Both the position numbers and the translations under genes were made by a program. From assembly GCA_039801245.1 (NCBI GenBank), contig JBDRUF010000010.1:1-44306 (forward strand): 44,306 nucleotides of DNA, written 5' to 3'. Position 1 is the first letter of the stretch; the number at the start of each line of letters is the position of its first letter. This stretch comes from a candidate division WOR-3 bacterium. GTDB lineage: Bacteria; Hydrothermota; Tepidihabitantia; Tepidihabitantales; Tepidihabitantaceae. Below are positions 23,749 to 32,818 of this stretch, one piece after another. The notes below the pieces were generated by a model that was not told where the DNA came from, ran no database searches, and saw only the letters and a list, made by a program, of their open reading frames with translations.

Positions 23749-26700
23749 ATGAAATTGTTGAGGCGGCTTTTACTGATTTTGCTGGGATTACTCCTTTTTC
23801 TTTTAGTGGGGTTGTTTATATTCCGCCAAGAGATTGGCAGATATGTTCTTAGAAGGACAGTCATTGCATTAGGCAAGGCGATACACTGGGAAGTAAGTTA
23901 CAAAACAATTGAAGGAGACATCTTTACCCATCCTCGGATAACGGGACTCTGTCTCACCCGGCAGATGGACACCATATTTATATCAAAACTGGAGGTTAAA
24001 TACGACATCTTCGCACTGGTGCAGCGGCGAATAGTCCTCTCAAGTGTGAAGATTATTGACCCTGACATCCGGATTACCCAAAGGGTAACAAAGGAAGTGA
24101 TTAAAGAAGGCAAAACAACCTTCGCATTTCCAAATTTGAGCGTGCGGCAGTTAGAAATAATAAATGGCAAGGTGACCCTGGCTGGTTTAAAACGGATTGA
24201 CTCCATAGGGTTGAAATCAAATTTCTCATGTTCCGGTACGCTCCTTAAACTGCAAGTTGATTCTGCTGGTTGTCGGCTGACACACGAAGGTCTTTCTATT
24301 AAGTCCCTAACCACAGAGGTAAGACTTGATGAAGGTTTATTGACCGTAAGCAATTTACAGATACTTACTGTTTCCTCAGAGTTGGCGGCTGGGTTTAGCT
24401 TGGATATAAATTCAGGTGCGATTGCGGTTGATACATTCAATCTCAGCTTAAATATTCAAGAAATAACCAAGATTCCCGGGAGGGTGCGGTTACAAGGGAA
24501 GGGAAGAATCGGCGAACAAATAAGGTTCCAAGCGAACTCTTGGATAGGAGGTCTTTCCTACCAACAACTCTCCCTCCCCAGTTTCTCGGGTAGTTTTGCC
24601 ATAGCCGATTCAACCCTAATCCTGCGATTGGGTGGGGCAAATGAAACACTGGGCGGTTTTGCGCTTGACGCCGAATTCAACTTGGCTAATTTTCTTTTCA
24701 ACGCCCACATTACTCTTGATAATGTGCCCGTTAACAAATTTAAGTCTGGCCTCCCGAAATTTTTGCTTTCAGCGACTATTTCCGCTGATGGCAAACTAGG
24801 TACCATTGCCCATTTACTAAAGAAAGAGGATGCAAAAATCAAGGGAGATTCAATTAATCTACTATTACGGGGTAGTGCTAAGGAATTAGGGGTTGATACC
24901 CTATATGCTACAGTGAAGTATCATGGGCAACAGACCGAGTTGCGGGAGTTGGTGCTTTCCGGCTCCGCAGGAAAGTTTCGATTTGCAGGTGTGGCAAGAA
25001 AAGGCTTTGTTGTTGCTGCCACTGAAATGGGAAATTTCGATCTGGGGGTTGCGGGCAAGTTTTTGTCTCTACCACTCACTGGTAGGGCCGATGGCGCGCT
25101 GCAGGTGGTATTGTTAGGTGATAGCTGGAAATTTACTGGGTTAGTGCACTTTGATGGGTTAGGAGTTGGCGGGATGGAAGTGACGCGTGGTCTCATCCAG
25201 GCGGACTTAACAGGGAGCGGGTTTTTAAAGAAGCCTCTCGAGAACACGATTTATGGGCGGATAGCAGTCGGTGGTGAGGGTGTGAGGATATTGGGGTATG
25301 AGTGGAACTGGGCGCAGTTTGTCTGGACCGGACCTGAGTTTGATTTCCAAGTAGAGAAAGATAGGCAACGGCTTTTGGCTACAGGCGACGTCTCTTTCGA
25401 GAAATCTAATATTCTTGCAGTATTACGCACGTTTGAGTTTACTATTAACGAGGAGACGCTGGAACTCTATGATTCCTGCTGGGTCAAGGTAGGAAGGGAT
25501 TCGCTATTGATCAGCGGGTTGAAGATAAATATTGCAGATGGAGAAATGGAGTGCAATGCCAGTGGCCGGATAGGCACAATGCCGCAACTAGGCATTCGCG
25601 CTCGAAATCTTAACCTTCGCAAGATTAAGGAGCTTTTAGGATTGAACGCCGATTTATCAGGAAATTTAAACTTTGACCTCTCGGGGCAGGACACCTTTTT
25701 CTTTTCTTGGAGCGGTGCTGATATTGAGCTGCCGGCAGCTAATATTACCTTTAAGTACATTGATGGTAGCTTGCTTCTGACCAAAGGCTTGTTATTTTTG
25801 AACTCACTGAGATTTGTTCACGAGCGAGATACCAGTATTATCAGCGGCATTTTCCAATATGAGGTGAAGGATGGGTTTCATTTTACCAGGATGGATTTCG
25901 ACCTTCACCTTGCAGACCCTGGCACCTGGCCTTTTGTTGTAACAAGACCTTATGTGGAGATACAGGAAGGTAAACTTTACGGAATCGCACAGGTATTCTG
26001 GCGGCCCCAAGATTTGAGCGTCACAGGTAGAATCCGGGTTCAGGACGGATTTCTCACTGTTCCTTCAGTCGACGGGAAAGTAGACCGTTTTCAAGCAGAA
26101 CTCACATTAAAGGACAACCGTATCATCTTGGAAAAACTGAGTGGGACGACCACAAAAGGGATATTGACGGCAGAGGGTTTTCTTCAATTAAATCCATCCG
26201 GGCGCTGCGATTCCCTCCGTTATACAATTTCTTTCACCGGCGCCTCCGCTGCGCCCATAACTGGTGTTTATGCAATTGGTGATGGTGAAGTTAGTGTATC
26301 TTGGCGGGAGGGGGAAAAGGCATTTATCTCTGGAGGTGCAGTTATTACCGAAGGTTTAGCCACCATCGGATTTGGTGGGCAGCCTTATAAAGTGGCCAGT
26401 GATTCAGGGGGTGTAGATTATGATATAACTGTCAAGGCAGAGCGGGGGGTTTGGTTACGTAATCGAGATGCGGACATTGAACTGGCAGCAGACCTAATTG
26501 TGAGGAGAGTTGGGGAGGAAGCGCTGTATTCGGGAGAGATGGTTGTAAAACAGGGTAGTGTCTATTACCTTGACCATATCCTTCGCATAACCGAAGGCAG
26601 ACTCCTATTTGAGAATTCAAGCCAATTTGACCCCCAACTTAATATAACCGCCGAATGTCCCGTACCCGGGAAAAGGGAGAATGCTCCCGAGAAGATTGTT

Positions 26701-27147
26701 TTAAGCCTAACAGGTAGGCTCTCTTCCCCTTCCTTTAGTTTCTCCTCCGAACCACCTCTCTGGGACGAAACCCAGATTATTACCTACCTTAGCCTAAATG
26801 TGACAATGGATGAACTCTCGGCGTTAGAAGAGAAGGAGTTGATTTCGCGGCTGCTATCTGAACGGCTCCTCGGTTACTTTCAGACACAGGCTTCTAAACG
26901 GGTGCGGGATTTCATCGGTCTTGATTACCTTGAAATTCAAACTGGGCTTACCGGTGACGAGACCAGGGTCACGGTCGGCAAATATGTTGGGCGGAATCTT
27001 TATGTTTCTTATACCCAGAACTTCACGGGAGAACTGCAACCGGCTTTTAGAATTGAATACAATCTCGATCAGCGCTCCGAACTTCTTGCCGAGCGTTCTT
27101 ACGAGGGTAGGTATTCCTTCCGCTACCGCTTCAAACTCCGCTTCTAA
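23749..27147 (+). CDS. TamB/DUF490 (AsmA-like, bridge-type) envelope protein
   Basis: 1132 residues. An N-terminal membrane anchor (about 5-27) precedes a very long, beta-rich body built of amphipathic repeats. The C-terminal region from about 870 is the TamB_C domain: VSWREG..., then TGRLSSPSFSFSSEPPLWDETQIITYLSLN, where the 'S-x-P-x-x-x-x-x-I-x-x-Y-L' element is diagnostic. It ends in an aromatic barrel-like strand (YRFKLRF). TamB proteins span the periplasm and are thought to move phospholipids or help TamA with outer-membrane proteins. The gene lies nine bases after the TamA-like gene, and its stop overlaps the priA start by one base (TAATG). Confidence 0.88.
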   Translation: MKLLRRLLLILLGLLLFLLVGLFIFRQEIGRYVLRRTVIALGKAIHWEVSYKTIEGDIFTHPRITGLCLTRQMDTIFISKLEVKYDIFALVQRRIVLSSVKIIDPDIRITQRVTKEVIKEGKTTFAFPNLSVRQLEIINGKVTLAGLKRIDSIGLKSNFSCSGTLLKLQVDSAGCRLTHEGLSIKSLTTEVRLDEGLLTVSNLQILTVSSELAAGFSLDINSGAIAVDTFNLSLNIQEITKIPGRVRLQGKGRIGEQIRFQANSWIGGLSYQQLSLPSFSGSFAIADSTLILRLGGANETLGGFALDAEFNLANFLFNAHITLDNVPVNKFKSGLPKFLLSATISADGKLGTIAHLLKKEDAKIKGDSINLLLRGSAKELGVDTLYATVKYHGQQTELRELVLSGSAGKFRFAGVARKGFVVAATEMGNFDLGVAGKFLSLPLTGRADGALQVVLLGDSWKFTGLVHFDGLGVGGMEVTRGLIQADLTGSGFLKKPLENTIYGRIAVGGEGVRILGYEWNWAQFVWTGPEFDFQVEKDRQRLLATGDVSFEKSNILAVLRTFEFTINEETLELYDSCWVKVGRDSLLISGLKINIADGEMECNASGRIGTMPQLGIRARNLNLRKIKELLGLNADLSGNLNFDLSGQDTFFFSWSGADIELPAANITFKYIDGSLLLTKGLLFLNSLRFVHERDTSIISGIFQYEVKDGFHFTRMDFDLHLADPGTWPFVVTRPYVEIQEGKLYGIAQVFWRPQDLSVTGRIRVQDGFLTVPSVDGKVDRFQAELTLKDNRIILEKLSGTTTKGILTAEGFLQLNPSGRCDSLRYTISFTGASAAPITGVYAIGDGEVSVSWREGEKAFISGGAVITEGLATIGFGGQPYKVASDSGGVDYDITVKAERGVWLRNRDADIELAADLIVRRVGEEALYSGEMVVKQGSVYYLDHILRITEGRLLFENSSQFDPQLNITAECPVPGKRENAPEKIVLSLTGRLSSPSFSFSSEPPLWDETQIITYLSLNVTMDELSALEEKELISRLLSERLLGYFQTQASKRVRDFIGLDYLEIQTGLTGDETRVTVGKYVGRNLYVSYTQNFTGELQPAFRIEYNLDQRSELLAERSYEGRYSFRYRFKLRF

Positions 27148-28919
27148 TGTACTGCGAAGTTGCCCTTCCCCGAGCCCCGCTTGATGCACTCACCTATACA
27201 TTTGACCCAACCCAGGTTTCCACATTAGAACCTGGTGATTTACTCCTCGTTCCTTTATGCAAGAAACCGGTTTTAGGTGTGGTATTGAGGATTACCGAGG
27301 TTCCACTTTGCCCTGATAAGGATATCCAACCGGTTCTGAAAGTTCTAAAAAAGCAGGTCGTATCCCCAGAACTGCTTTCCCTCGTGCGTTGGGTGGCAGA
27401 TTACTATCTGTGCCCTGTGGGGGAGGTGTTGGGTCTGGTCGTGCCTAATATTACTCCTTCCTTTTTTTCAGAAGAGCATTGCTCATCCGGAATTGGGAAA
27501 TCGGTCAAGCAAGAATTTTCTGTTACCGTTGCTACTCGGGTTGATGATTTCAGGGCAAGGGTGCAGAAATTCATTGCGGAGGCGCTTGGTTGTGGTTCGG
27601 TCTTGTTTTTAATGCCCGAGCCATATTTTGCTGAATGGCTGCCGTTTCTTCAGAACAGTTTTGTTAATGCGGTGATTGAGTATCACCATCACCTGACCCA
27701 AAGACAATTACGTGCTAACTGGTTTTCTCTGCTTGCAGCGGACCATAAAGTGGTCGTCGGCGTCCGGCGAGCGGTCTGGGCACCGGTTAAAAATCTCGCG
27801 GGAATAGTGATTATCAGCGAACATTCCCAGGGGTTTAAGGAAGAACGTCAGCCTAAATACCATGCACGGGATGTGGCAATTATTCGAGCGAGGTTTGCCT
27901 CCTGTCCGGTTTTAATCCTTGACCCCACACCAACTCTTGAGACCTGGTGGAATGTCAGACACCGGCGTTTTAAGATAGTTGACCGTTTGCGGCTCCCTCG
28001 GTTCAGAGAAAATGTTTTCGTTGTCGATATGCGCCGGCACCAGAAGGAGGTTGTTTCACCGAGGCTCTTGCGCGAATTAAATCTTGCCCTCGAGAGAAAG
28101 AAGTCAGCGCTTCTCTATATCAATCGGTTGGGTTTGGCGAGATTTGTTGTCTGCGAGGATTGTGGTCAGGTGCTTAAATGCCCCAATTGTCTGGTGCCGG
28201 TTTTGGTTACCGGGACGGCCGTGGTCTGCAAGCTCTGCGGTTATACCTCAGGGGCGCCTGACTTTTGCCCTCGGTGTCAAGGGACACAATTCCTCTTCCG
28301 GGCCCCTGGGGTGGAAATGGTTGTGCGTAGTTTGGAGAAACTTGGTATCAAGGCGCGGATTTTCAGCAAGGATGATAACCACGCCCAGGTTTTAGTGGGG
28401 ACAAGAAGGATGCTTTCGTGTGAGGCGGAAAGGGATTTGGGCTTGATTGCGCTTGTCAATTTTGATACTGAGCTTGCCCTGCCCGATTTTCGCAGCCGGG
28501 AAAGGGCTTTTACACTGCTTGTTGAACTTCTACAACGGGCGGAGCGCGCACAGGCGCGGTTGGTGATTCAGACCTACCGGCCTTTTGACCCGGTGATTAA
28601 CCTTGCCCTTGCCGGCGACCTGAGGGGTTTTATCAAAGAGGAGTTGAGGATACGCCAGGAGGCGGGGTTTCCACCGTACCGGCGTTTAGTTGCGCTCACG
28701 GTGAAGGGAAAGGACGAGAAAAAGGCAAGGTCTGAGGCTCTGGCACTGATGCGTGATTTAGAAAAAATCCCGGGGGCGGAGGTTTTTAATCCGATGCCCC
28801 TGAGGATTATATTAAAACTGCCGCGGGAGGTGATGCCGGGAAGGGTGATTTCCCGAAGCCTTCTGAAAAGAAAGGGTGTTAAAATCAAGGTGGATGTTGA
28901 CCCGCTGAAGGTTATTTAG
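27147..28919 (+). CDS. priA: Primosomal protein PriA (N'), apparently without helicase ATPase motifs
   Basis: 590 residues; ATPase-active PriA is usually 700-830. The N-terminal DNA-binding domain is recognisable (MYCEVALPRAPLDALTYTF, then WVADYYLCPVGEVL). The eight zinc cysteines are intact at 336, 339, 345, 348, 361, 364, 374 and 377. The helicase motifs are not. The region that should hold the Walker A loop (GVTGSGKT) passes directly to SVLFLMPEP. The DEEH box is ISEH (223-226). The GSATPSLES motif reads LDPTPTLET, and the AGRAGR motif VI has become LQRAER. The PriA C-terminal domain (AGFPPYRRLVALTVKG) is present. Helicase-dead PriA proteins are known in Actinobacteria and Deinococcus. It probably still serves as a DnaB-loading scaffold at stalled forks. 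Confidence 0.9.
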   Translation: MYCEVALPRAPLDALTYTFDPTQVSTLEPGDLLLVPLCKKPVLGVVLRITEVPLCPDKDIQPVLKVLKKQVVSPELLSLVRWVADYYLCPVGEVLGLVVPNITPSFFSEEHCSSGIGKSVKQEFSVTVATRVDDFRARVQKFIAEALGCGSVLFLMPEPYFAEWLPFLQNSFVNAVIEYHHHLTQRQLRANWFSLLAADHKVVVGVRRAVWAPVKNLAGIVIISEHSQGFKEERQPKYHARDVAIIRARFASCPVLILDPTPTLETWWNVRHRRFKIVDRLRLPRFRENVFVVDMRRHQKEVVSPRLLRELNLALERKKSALLYINRLGLARFVVCEDCGQVLKCPNCLVPVLVTGTAVVCKLCGYTSGAPDFCPRCQGTQFLFRAPGVEMVVRSLEKLGIKARIFSKDDNHAQVLVGTRRMLSCEAERDLGLIALVNFDTELALPDFRSRERAFTLLVELLQRAERAQARLVIQTYRPFDPVINLALAGDLRGFIKEELRIRQEAGFPPYRRLVALTVKGKDEKKARSEALALMRDLEKIPGAEVFNPMPLRIILKLPREVMPGRVISRSLLKRKGVKIKVDVDPLKVI

Positions 28920-29706
28920 GCTTATTTGACAGCCGGGAGATATTTTTGCGCAACCTTGCTGCCATCGTTGTTTGCGTAGTCGTGTCAATGTAGGTGAGTG
29001 CGGCCAGATAAGCCTCTCGGGCGGTTATCGTATCAGCGGTCTTTTCTGCAGCAGCACCTAAGTTATTGAAGAGCCAGGCGGCAAGTTCACCTGGCGGTTC
29101 GAAGAGAGAGTCAAGCGCCTGGCGGCTCAACTGGTAATAGGTAAGAGCGCTTTCCGGCATTGAGTAGAACTGGAAAAGATAGCCGCTGTTAAAGCCCAAA
29201 TTTGCGAGTAGTCCGTAGAAGGCGTTCTTCTCGGCTGGGGGTAGGTTTTGCCTTGATGAATTGAGGATTGTGATGCCCTCCTGAAATGCCCTCAGGGCGT
29301 TTTGGGGTTGTCCCAGTTCAAAATAGGAGTAGCCGATGTAGAGAGAAATGGCTGCCTGTTCCAATCGGGGACGCTTGGGCTGAAGTTTGGTGAGGCGGGC
29401 AATGGCATCCCGCAACTCGCGGTTGGCAATCATCGTGTCCACCTGGGAAAGAGAGCGTTTCAGGTCAAAGGGAAGGGCGGCCAGGGTTAGGGTGTCAATG
29501 AAAACCCTGCCCAACATCCGGGTGTAGGTTTCCAGGTCCTCCTGGGCAAGTTCCACAGTTTCTCTATCGGTCTGGCTGCGCGGGGGTTGGGAGAGGATGC
29601 GGGCGAGGAGAAAAAGGATAAATACGATGGCGACACCGCTTACAATCCAAACCCAGTATTTGGGTGAACGGGTTTTTGAGAGGGGTTTTCGCTTTACTTT
29701 CTTCAC
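28912..29706 (-). CDS. Membrane-anchored tetratricopeptide (TPR) protein
   Basis: 264 residues. A basic N-terminus (KKVKRKPLSKTRS) and a single membrane helix (about 17-36) precede an extracytoplasmic helical domain. It contains TPR-like pairs, for example AAISLYIGYSYFELGQPQNALRAFQEG near 117-144, followed by a second pair and a third ending in REAYLAALTY. TPRs bind partner proteins; the partner is unknown. The start is GTG five bases after a -10 box. The 3' end overlaps the end of priA on the other strand by eight bases. It is divergent from the histidine kinase gene, and the ~110-bp dispersed element lies between them. Confidence 0.75.
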   Translation of the reverse strand: MKKVKRKPLSKTRSPKYWVWIVSGVAIVFILFLLARILSQPPRSQTDRETVELAQEDLETYTRMLGRVFIDTLTLAALPFDLKRSLSQVDTMIANRELRDAIARLTKLQPKRPRLEQAAISLYIGYSYFELGQPQNALRAFQEGITILNSSRQNLPPAEKNAFYGLLANLGFNSGYLFQFYSMPESALTYYQLSRQALDSLFEPPGELAAWLFNNLGAAAEKTADTITAREAYLAALTYIDTTTQTTMAARLRKNISRLSNKPK

Positions 29707-29711
29707 GTCAA

Positions 29712-29739
29712 ATTTTAATAACTATTAAGAGGCTGTCAA
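29712..29739 (-). promoter_or_regulatory. Promoter of the TPR gene, leaderless type
   Basis: On the minus strand, TTGACA (29739-29734), 16 nt, TAAAAT (29717-29712), then five bases to the GTG at 29706. No ribosome binding site is possible in that space. Confidence 0.65.
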
Positions 29740-29780
29740 AATGGTGTATAAGGGGGGATTTTTTATTCAAGTGTGGGGTC

Positions 29781-29894
29781 AAAATCGTCGGGGGGACCGC
29801 CCCTTGGCAAAAACTGTTATTGAGCTAAGTTACGAAACTGCAAGGATTAACTCAATTTCACCCCACTGAATTTAGTATATTTTTATATAAACTT
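29781..29894 (+). repeat. Dispersed ~110-bp element, copy 2 (plus orientation)
   Basis: This is the counterpart of 5698-5810, with shared blocks AAAATCG, GCTAAGTTACG, AACTCAATTT and GTATATTTTTAT in order. Internally TTGGCA and TAAGTT lie 16 nt apart (29804-29831), resembling a weak promoter. It sits in the 330-bp gap between the divergent TPR and kinase genes. Outside the element and the two promoters, the gap (29895-29989) is AT-rich and shows nothing recognisable. Confidence 0.65.
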
Positions 29895-29989
29895 GGTGTT
29901 TGGCTTCTGCCCACAGATATTTTTTAAAGAAGGCAATTTTTTATAATAGTCCCAAGGTTGGTGGTTGCCGATTTCTTTTCTTATATTTC

Positions 29990-30017
29990 TTGACTTTTGA
30001 GATTGACGGGCTATGAT
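29990..30017 (+). promoter_or_regulatory. Promoter of the histidine kinase/PorX-like operon
   Basis: TTGACT (29990-29995), 16 nt, TATGAT (30012-30017). The TTG start at 30037 follows after 19 nt with a modest AAAGG ribosome binding site. Confidence 0.65.
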
Positions 30018-30036
30018 AGATTGGAAATAAAGGTTA

Positions 30037-31293
30037 TTGAATCGTTTTAAATTCGGCTTCGGACCAAGAGCGTTACAGGTCTATTTCGTCATCGGCCTGT
30101 TAGGATTTGCCGGGGTCTGGTTTTTCTATTCCCAGTTTCTATTATTGCGGCTTTCCCGGGAATACCACAGTTATGCGACAACCCTTTTTCAGCAACTGGA
30201 AGCCGAGACCCAGTTGCGGACAAGGATTTATGCGCGGTTTATGAGCCAGATTACCGAGCCTGATGAGGCGGGTTCACCAGAACTGGACATTATCTTTGAC
30301 GAGGTGATTCAGAAGATTGACTTTCCGGTGGTCATTACCGCCCCGAATGGCGCGCCGGTCGCATTTCGCAACATCAGTAATCCTGAAACCGGTTATAGCG
30401 CACTTTTACAGGAGGTTGAGCGGCTTGACAAGGAGCATGAGCCGATTCCGGTTTTGGTGCGGGAGGGTGACTCGCTGCGCTGCCTTAATGTTATTCATTA
30501 CGGGGTATCACCGGCGACCGTTACCCTCAGGCAGATTACCAGTCAACTCACCCAATCGGTCAGGCAGTTGCGGCTTTTTTCGCTGATGCAGGCCTTGCTT
30601 TTCTTGGGGTTTGTCCTGATAGGTGTTATGGGCGTGTTGGAATACAAGCGCCGGGAACAGGAGCACATCTGGACCGCGCTTGCCAAGGAGACCGCGCATC
30701 AACTGGCAACACCGGTTTCCTCAATATCTGCCTGGCTGGAGGTCCTTAGGGAAAGCGGGCAGGGGGAGATTGCTCAGGAGATGGATGAGGACTTAAAGAG
30801 GATGAGGGAGGTCTTGAGTCGTTTCAGCCGCATCGGGCTTCCCCCAGATTTGGAAAGGGCGCCTCTGGGTGCGATTGTTAATCGGGCGGTTGATTTTGTC
30901 CGGCGGCGCGCCCCCAAAGGGATAAAGCTCGTGCTGGAGGTTATTGATGACCCGCTGGTTTTGGTGGATGCGGTGCTCCTTTCCTGGGCGATAGAAAATC
31001 TCTTGAAGAACTCTCTTGATGCGATTGGCGAAAGGGAGGGCGAGGTGAGGGTTCGGCAGTTTTTGAGTCCGGACCGACGCTGGGTTGAGGTTGAGATAAC
31101 CGATACTGGCGAAGGTGTCAAGATAGAAAGGCTGTTTGAGCCCGGTGTTACCACCAAGCCTTACGGCTGGGGTGTTGGTCTCACCCTGTCAAAGAGGATT
31201 GTTGAGGGGTATCATCAGGGGAGGCTGATTTTGAAAGAAAGCGCTCCGGGCAAAACGGTATTTGCCCTTTACCTGCCGACAGCCGGGAGCTGA
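30037..31293 (+). CDS. Sensor histidine kinase linked to a PorX-like regulator
   Basis: 418 residues from a TTG start supported by promoter spacing and AAAGG. A membrane helix (about 12-32), an extracytoplasmic sensor region of about 150 residues and a second helix (182-203) lead into the kinase core. The phosphorylated histidine is H221 in AKETAHQLATPVSS, a variant of the AKE-x-AHQ-x-x-TP box typical of kinases in the Bacteroidota/FCB group. The N box (N325 in NLLKNSLDAI), DTGEG (356-360) and GWGVGL (377-382) complete an intact ATP-binding domain. The PorX-like gene starts one base after the stop codon, so the two very likely form a two-component pair. In Porphyromonas the equivalent kinase role is assigned to PorY. 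The signal is unknown. Confidence 0.88.
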   Translation: MNRFKFGFGPRALQVYFVIGLLGFAGVWFFYSQFLLLRLSREYHSYATTLFQQLEAETQLRTRIYARFMSQITEPDEAGSPELDIIFDEVIQKIDFPVVITAPNGAPVAFRNISNPETGYSALLQEVERLDKEHEPIPVLVREGDSLRCLNVIHYGVSPATVTLRQITSQLTQSVRQLRLFSLMQALLFLGFVLIGVMGVLEYKRREQEHIWTALAKETAHQLATPVSSISAWLEVLRESGQGEIAQEMDEDLKRMREVLSRFSRIGLPPDLERAPLGAIVNRAVDFVRRRAPKGIKLVLEVIDDPLVLVDAVLLSWAIENLLKNSLDAIGEREGEVRVRQFLSPDRRWVEVEITDTGEGVKIERLFEPGVTTKPYGWGVGLTLSKRIVEGYHQGRLILKESAPGKTVFALYLPTAGS

Positions 31294-31294
31294 T

Positions 31295-32806
31295 ATGAAA
31301 ATCCTCTGGATTGACGACGAGATTGACCTCTTGCGTCCCTTTATCTACTTTCTTGAGAAAAAGGGGTATTCGGTAGCGACCGCCACCAATGGACCGGACG
31401 GGCTCAAACTGCTAAAAGAAACGGTGTTTGACCTCATCCTCCTTGACCAGATGATGACCGGAATGCAGGGGTTGGAGGTTCTGCGCCGGATTAAGGAGAT
31501 TGATCCGAATGTCCTCGTCGCGATGGTGACCAAATCCGATGATGAGGCGTTGATCAACGAGGCGCTGGGCAAACTGGTTGACGACTTTATTATCAAGCCC
31601 TTTACCCCGACGCAACTCTTGGCGGTCCTCAAGCGGCTCCTCGAAAAAAGGCGTCTGATTGCCGCCTCAATCGGCGAGGAGTTTGTGCGCACAATTAATG
31701 AGGAACGTGACCTTACCACCCCGCAGGACTGGCGCGCATACTACCAGGTGCTCAACTACTGGCAGAATCTCTTGGCGCGCTTTGGTGATGCGGCACTCAA
31801 AGAACTTCACTACACCTTTCGTCAAGAGGCAGATACCCGCTTCGGAAGGTTTGTTGAGGACAACTATTCTGACTGGCTTAAAGGCAACGGTCCGTTGATG
31901 AGCCACCGGCTGATTACAGATTTTGTCAGACCGAACTGGGAGGAGAAGCAGACCTATCTCATTCTGCTCGATTCAATGCGTTTTGACCAGTGGGAGGCGA
32001 TTGTCCCCCTTTTGCGCGACCATTACCAAATCCAATCAAACTATTATTACTCCATTTTGCCGACCGCCACCCCTTATTCCCGAAACGCCATCCTCAGCGG
32101 ACTTTTGCCATTGGAGATTTTCCGGCGCTACCCTCACTGGTGGGTTTTTGAGGAGAGTGGGCAGAATCGGTTCGAAGAAGAGCTCCTCGCCGAAAACCTG
32201 CGCCGATTAGGTTTCAAGGGGCGTTTTTCCTTTATCAAGGTCGCCAGGGGCGAAGAACTCGCTGCGGCAAGACCGGTTATCTTTGACACCAATGTCAGAC
32301 TGACAGTAATGGTTGTTAACTTCCTTGACCTCTTGATTCACTCGGTCAGGCAGACCCGACTTTTAGATGAAATCATCCCCGACGACGCCGCGCTCGTAGG
32401 TGCGACGAGGATATGGTTTGCATCCTCCCCAATACTTGAGCTGTTAAGACAGCTCTCAACAAAAAACTGTCGGGTCATTATTACCTCTGACCACGGGTTT
32501 ATCAGGGCCAATCGTCCGACACTCATTTACGGCTCCAGGGAAATATCGGCAAACCTTCGCTACAAACATGGTGCCGCGCTCAGGGTGGATACCCGAACCG
32601 CCCTCCTCTTAAACCATCCGGAGGATTTCTTCTTACCGGTTGAGCATCCGGGGGTGAAGTTTGCCATTGCCCGTTCCGACTATTACTTTATCTATCCTAC
32701 TAAACCTAAGGAATACGAAAAAACTTATAAACACACCCTCCAGCATGGTGGCATCTCACTTCAGGAGATGATTGTGCCCTTGGCACTCCTCAAACCTCGG
32801 TGCTGA
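31295..32806 (+). CDS. porX: PorX-like response regulator: receiver plus PglZ domain
   Basis: 503 residues from the ATG at 31295; an upstream in-frame start at 31262 lies inside the kinase gene. The receiver domain (1-120) has D7/D8, the phospho-acceptor D51 in LLDQMMTGM, T79 and K101 in IIKPF. A helical linker (about 125-215) precedes the PglZ domain of the alkaline phosphatase superfamily. Candidate metal and catalytic residues are D226 (LLDSMRFD), T257/T259 (LPTATPYSRNA), D345 and H349 (NFLDLLIHS), and D399-H400 (SDHGF). Length and domain order match PorX, the Porphyromonas regulator of T9SS genes whose PglZ domain is a zinc phosphodiesterase acting on oligonucleotides. There is no DNA-binding domain. 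Two proteins in this window with T9SS-type sorting ends are plausible clients of the system it controls. Confidence 0.88.
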   Translation: MKILWIDDEIDLLRPFIYFLEKKGYSVATATNGPDGLKLLKETVFDLILLDQMMTGMQGLEVLRRIKEIDPNVLVAMVTKSDDEALINEALGKLVDDFIIKPFTPTQLLAVLKRLLEKRRLIAASIGEEFVRTINEERDLTTPQDWRAYYQVLNYWQNLLARFGDAALKELHYTFRQEADTRFGRFVEDNYSDWLKGNGPLMSHRLITDFVRPNWEEKQTYLILLDSMRFDQWEAIVPLLRDHYQIQSNYYYSILPTATPYSRNAILSGLLPLEIFRRYPHWWVFEESGQNRFEEELLAENLRRLGFKGRFSFIKVARGEELAAARPVIFDTNVRLTVMVVNFLDLLIHSVRQTRLLDEIIPDDAALVGATRIWFASSPILELLRQLSTKNCRVIITSDHGFIRANRPTLIYGSREISANLRYKHGAALRVDTRTALLLNHPEDFFLPVEHPGVKFAIARSDYYFIYPTKPKEYEKTYKHTLQHGGISLQEMIVPLALLKPRC

Positions 32807-32818
32807 CTTTGCCTTAAC

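Noticed and set aside
23898-24440. 180-codon minus-strand open frame opposite the TamB-like gene
   Set aside because: Antisense shadow; the composition is not protein-like and there is no start signal.
29790-29806. GC-rich palindrome GGGGGACCGCCCC as an intrinsic terminator
   Set aside because: It is not followed by a T-run and lies upstream, not downstream, of genes; it is part of the dispersed element.
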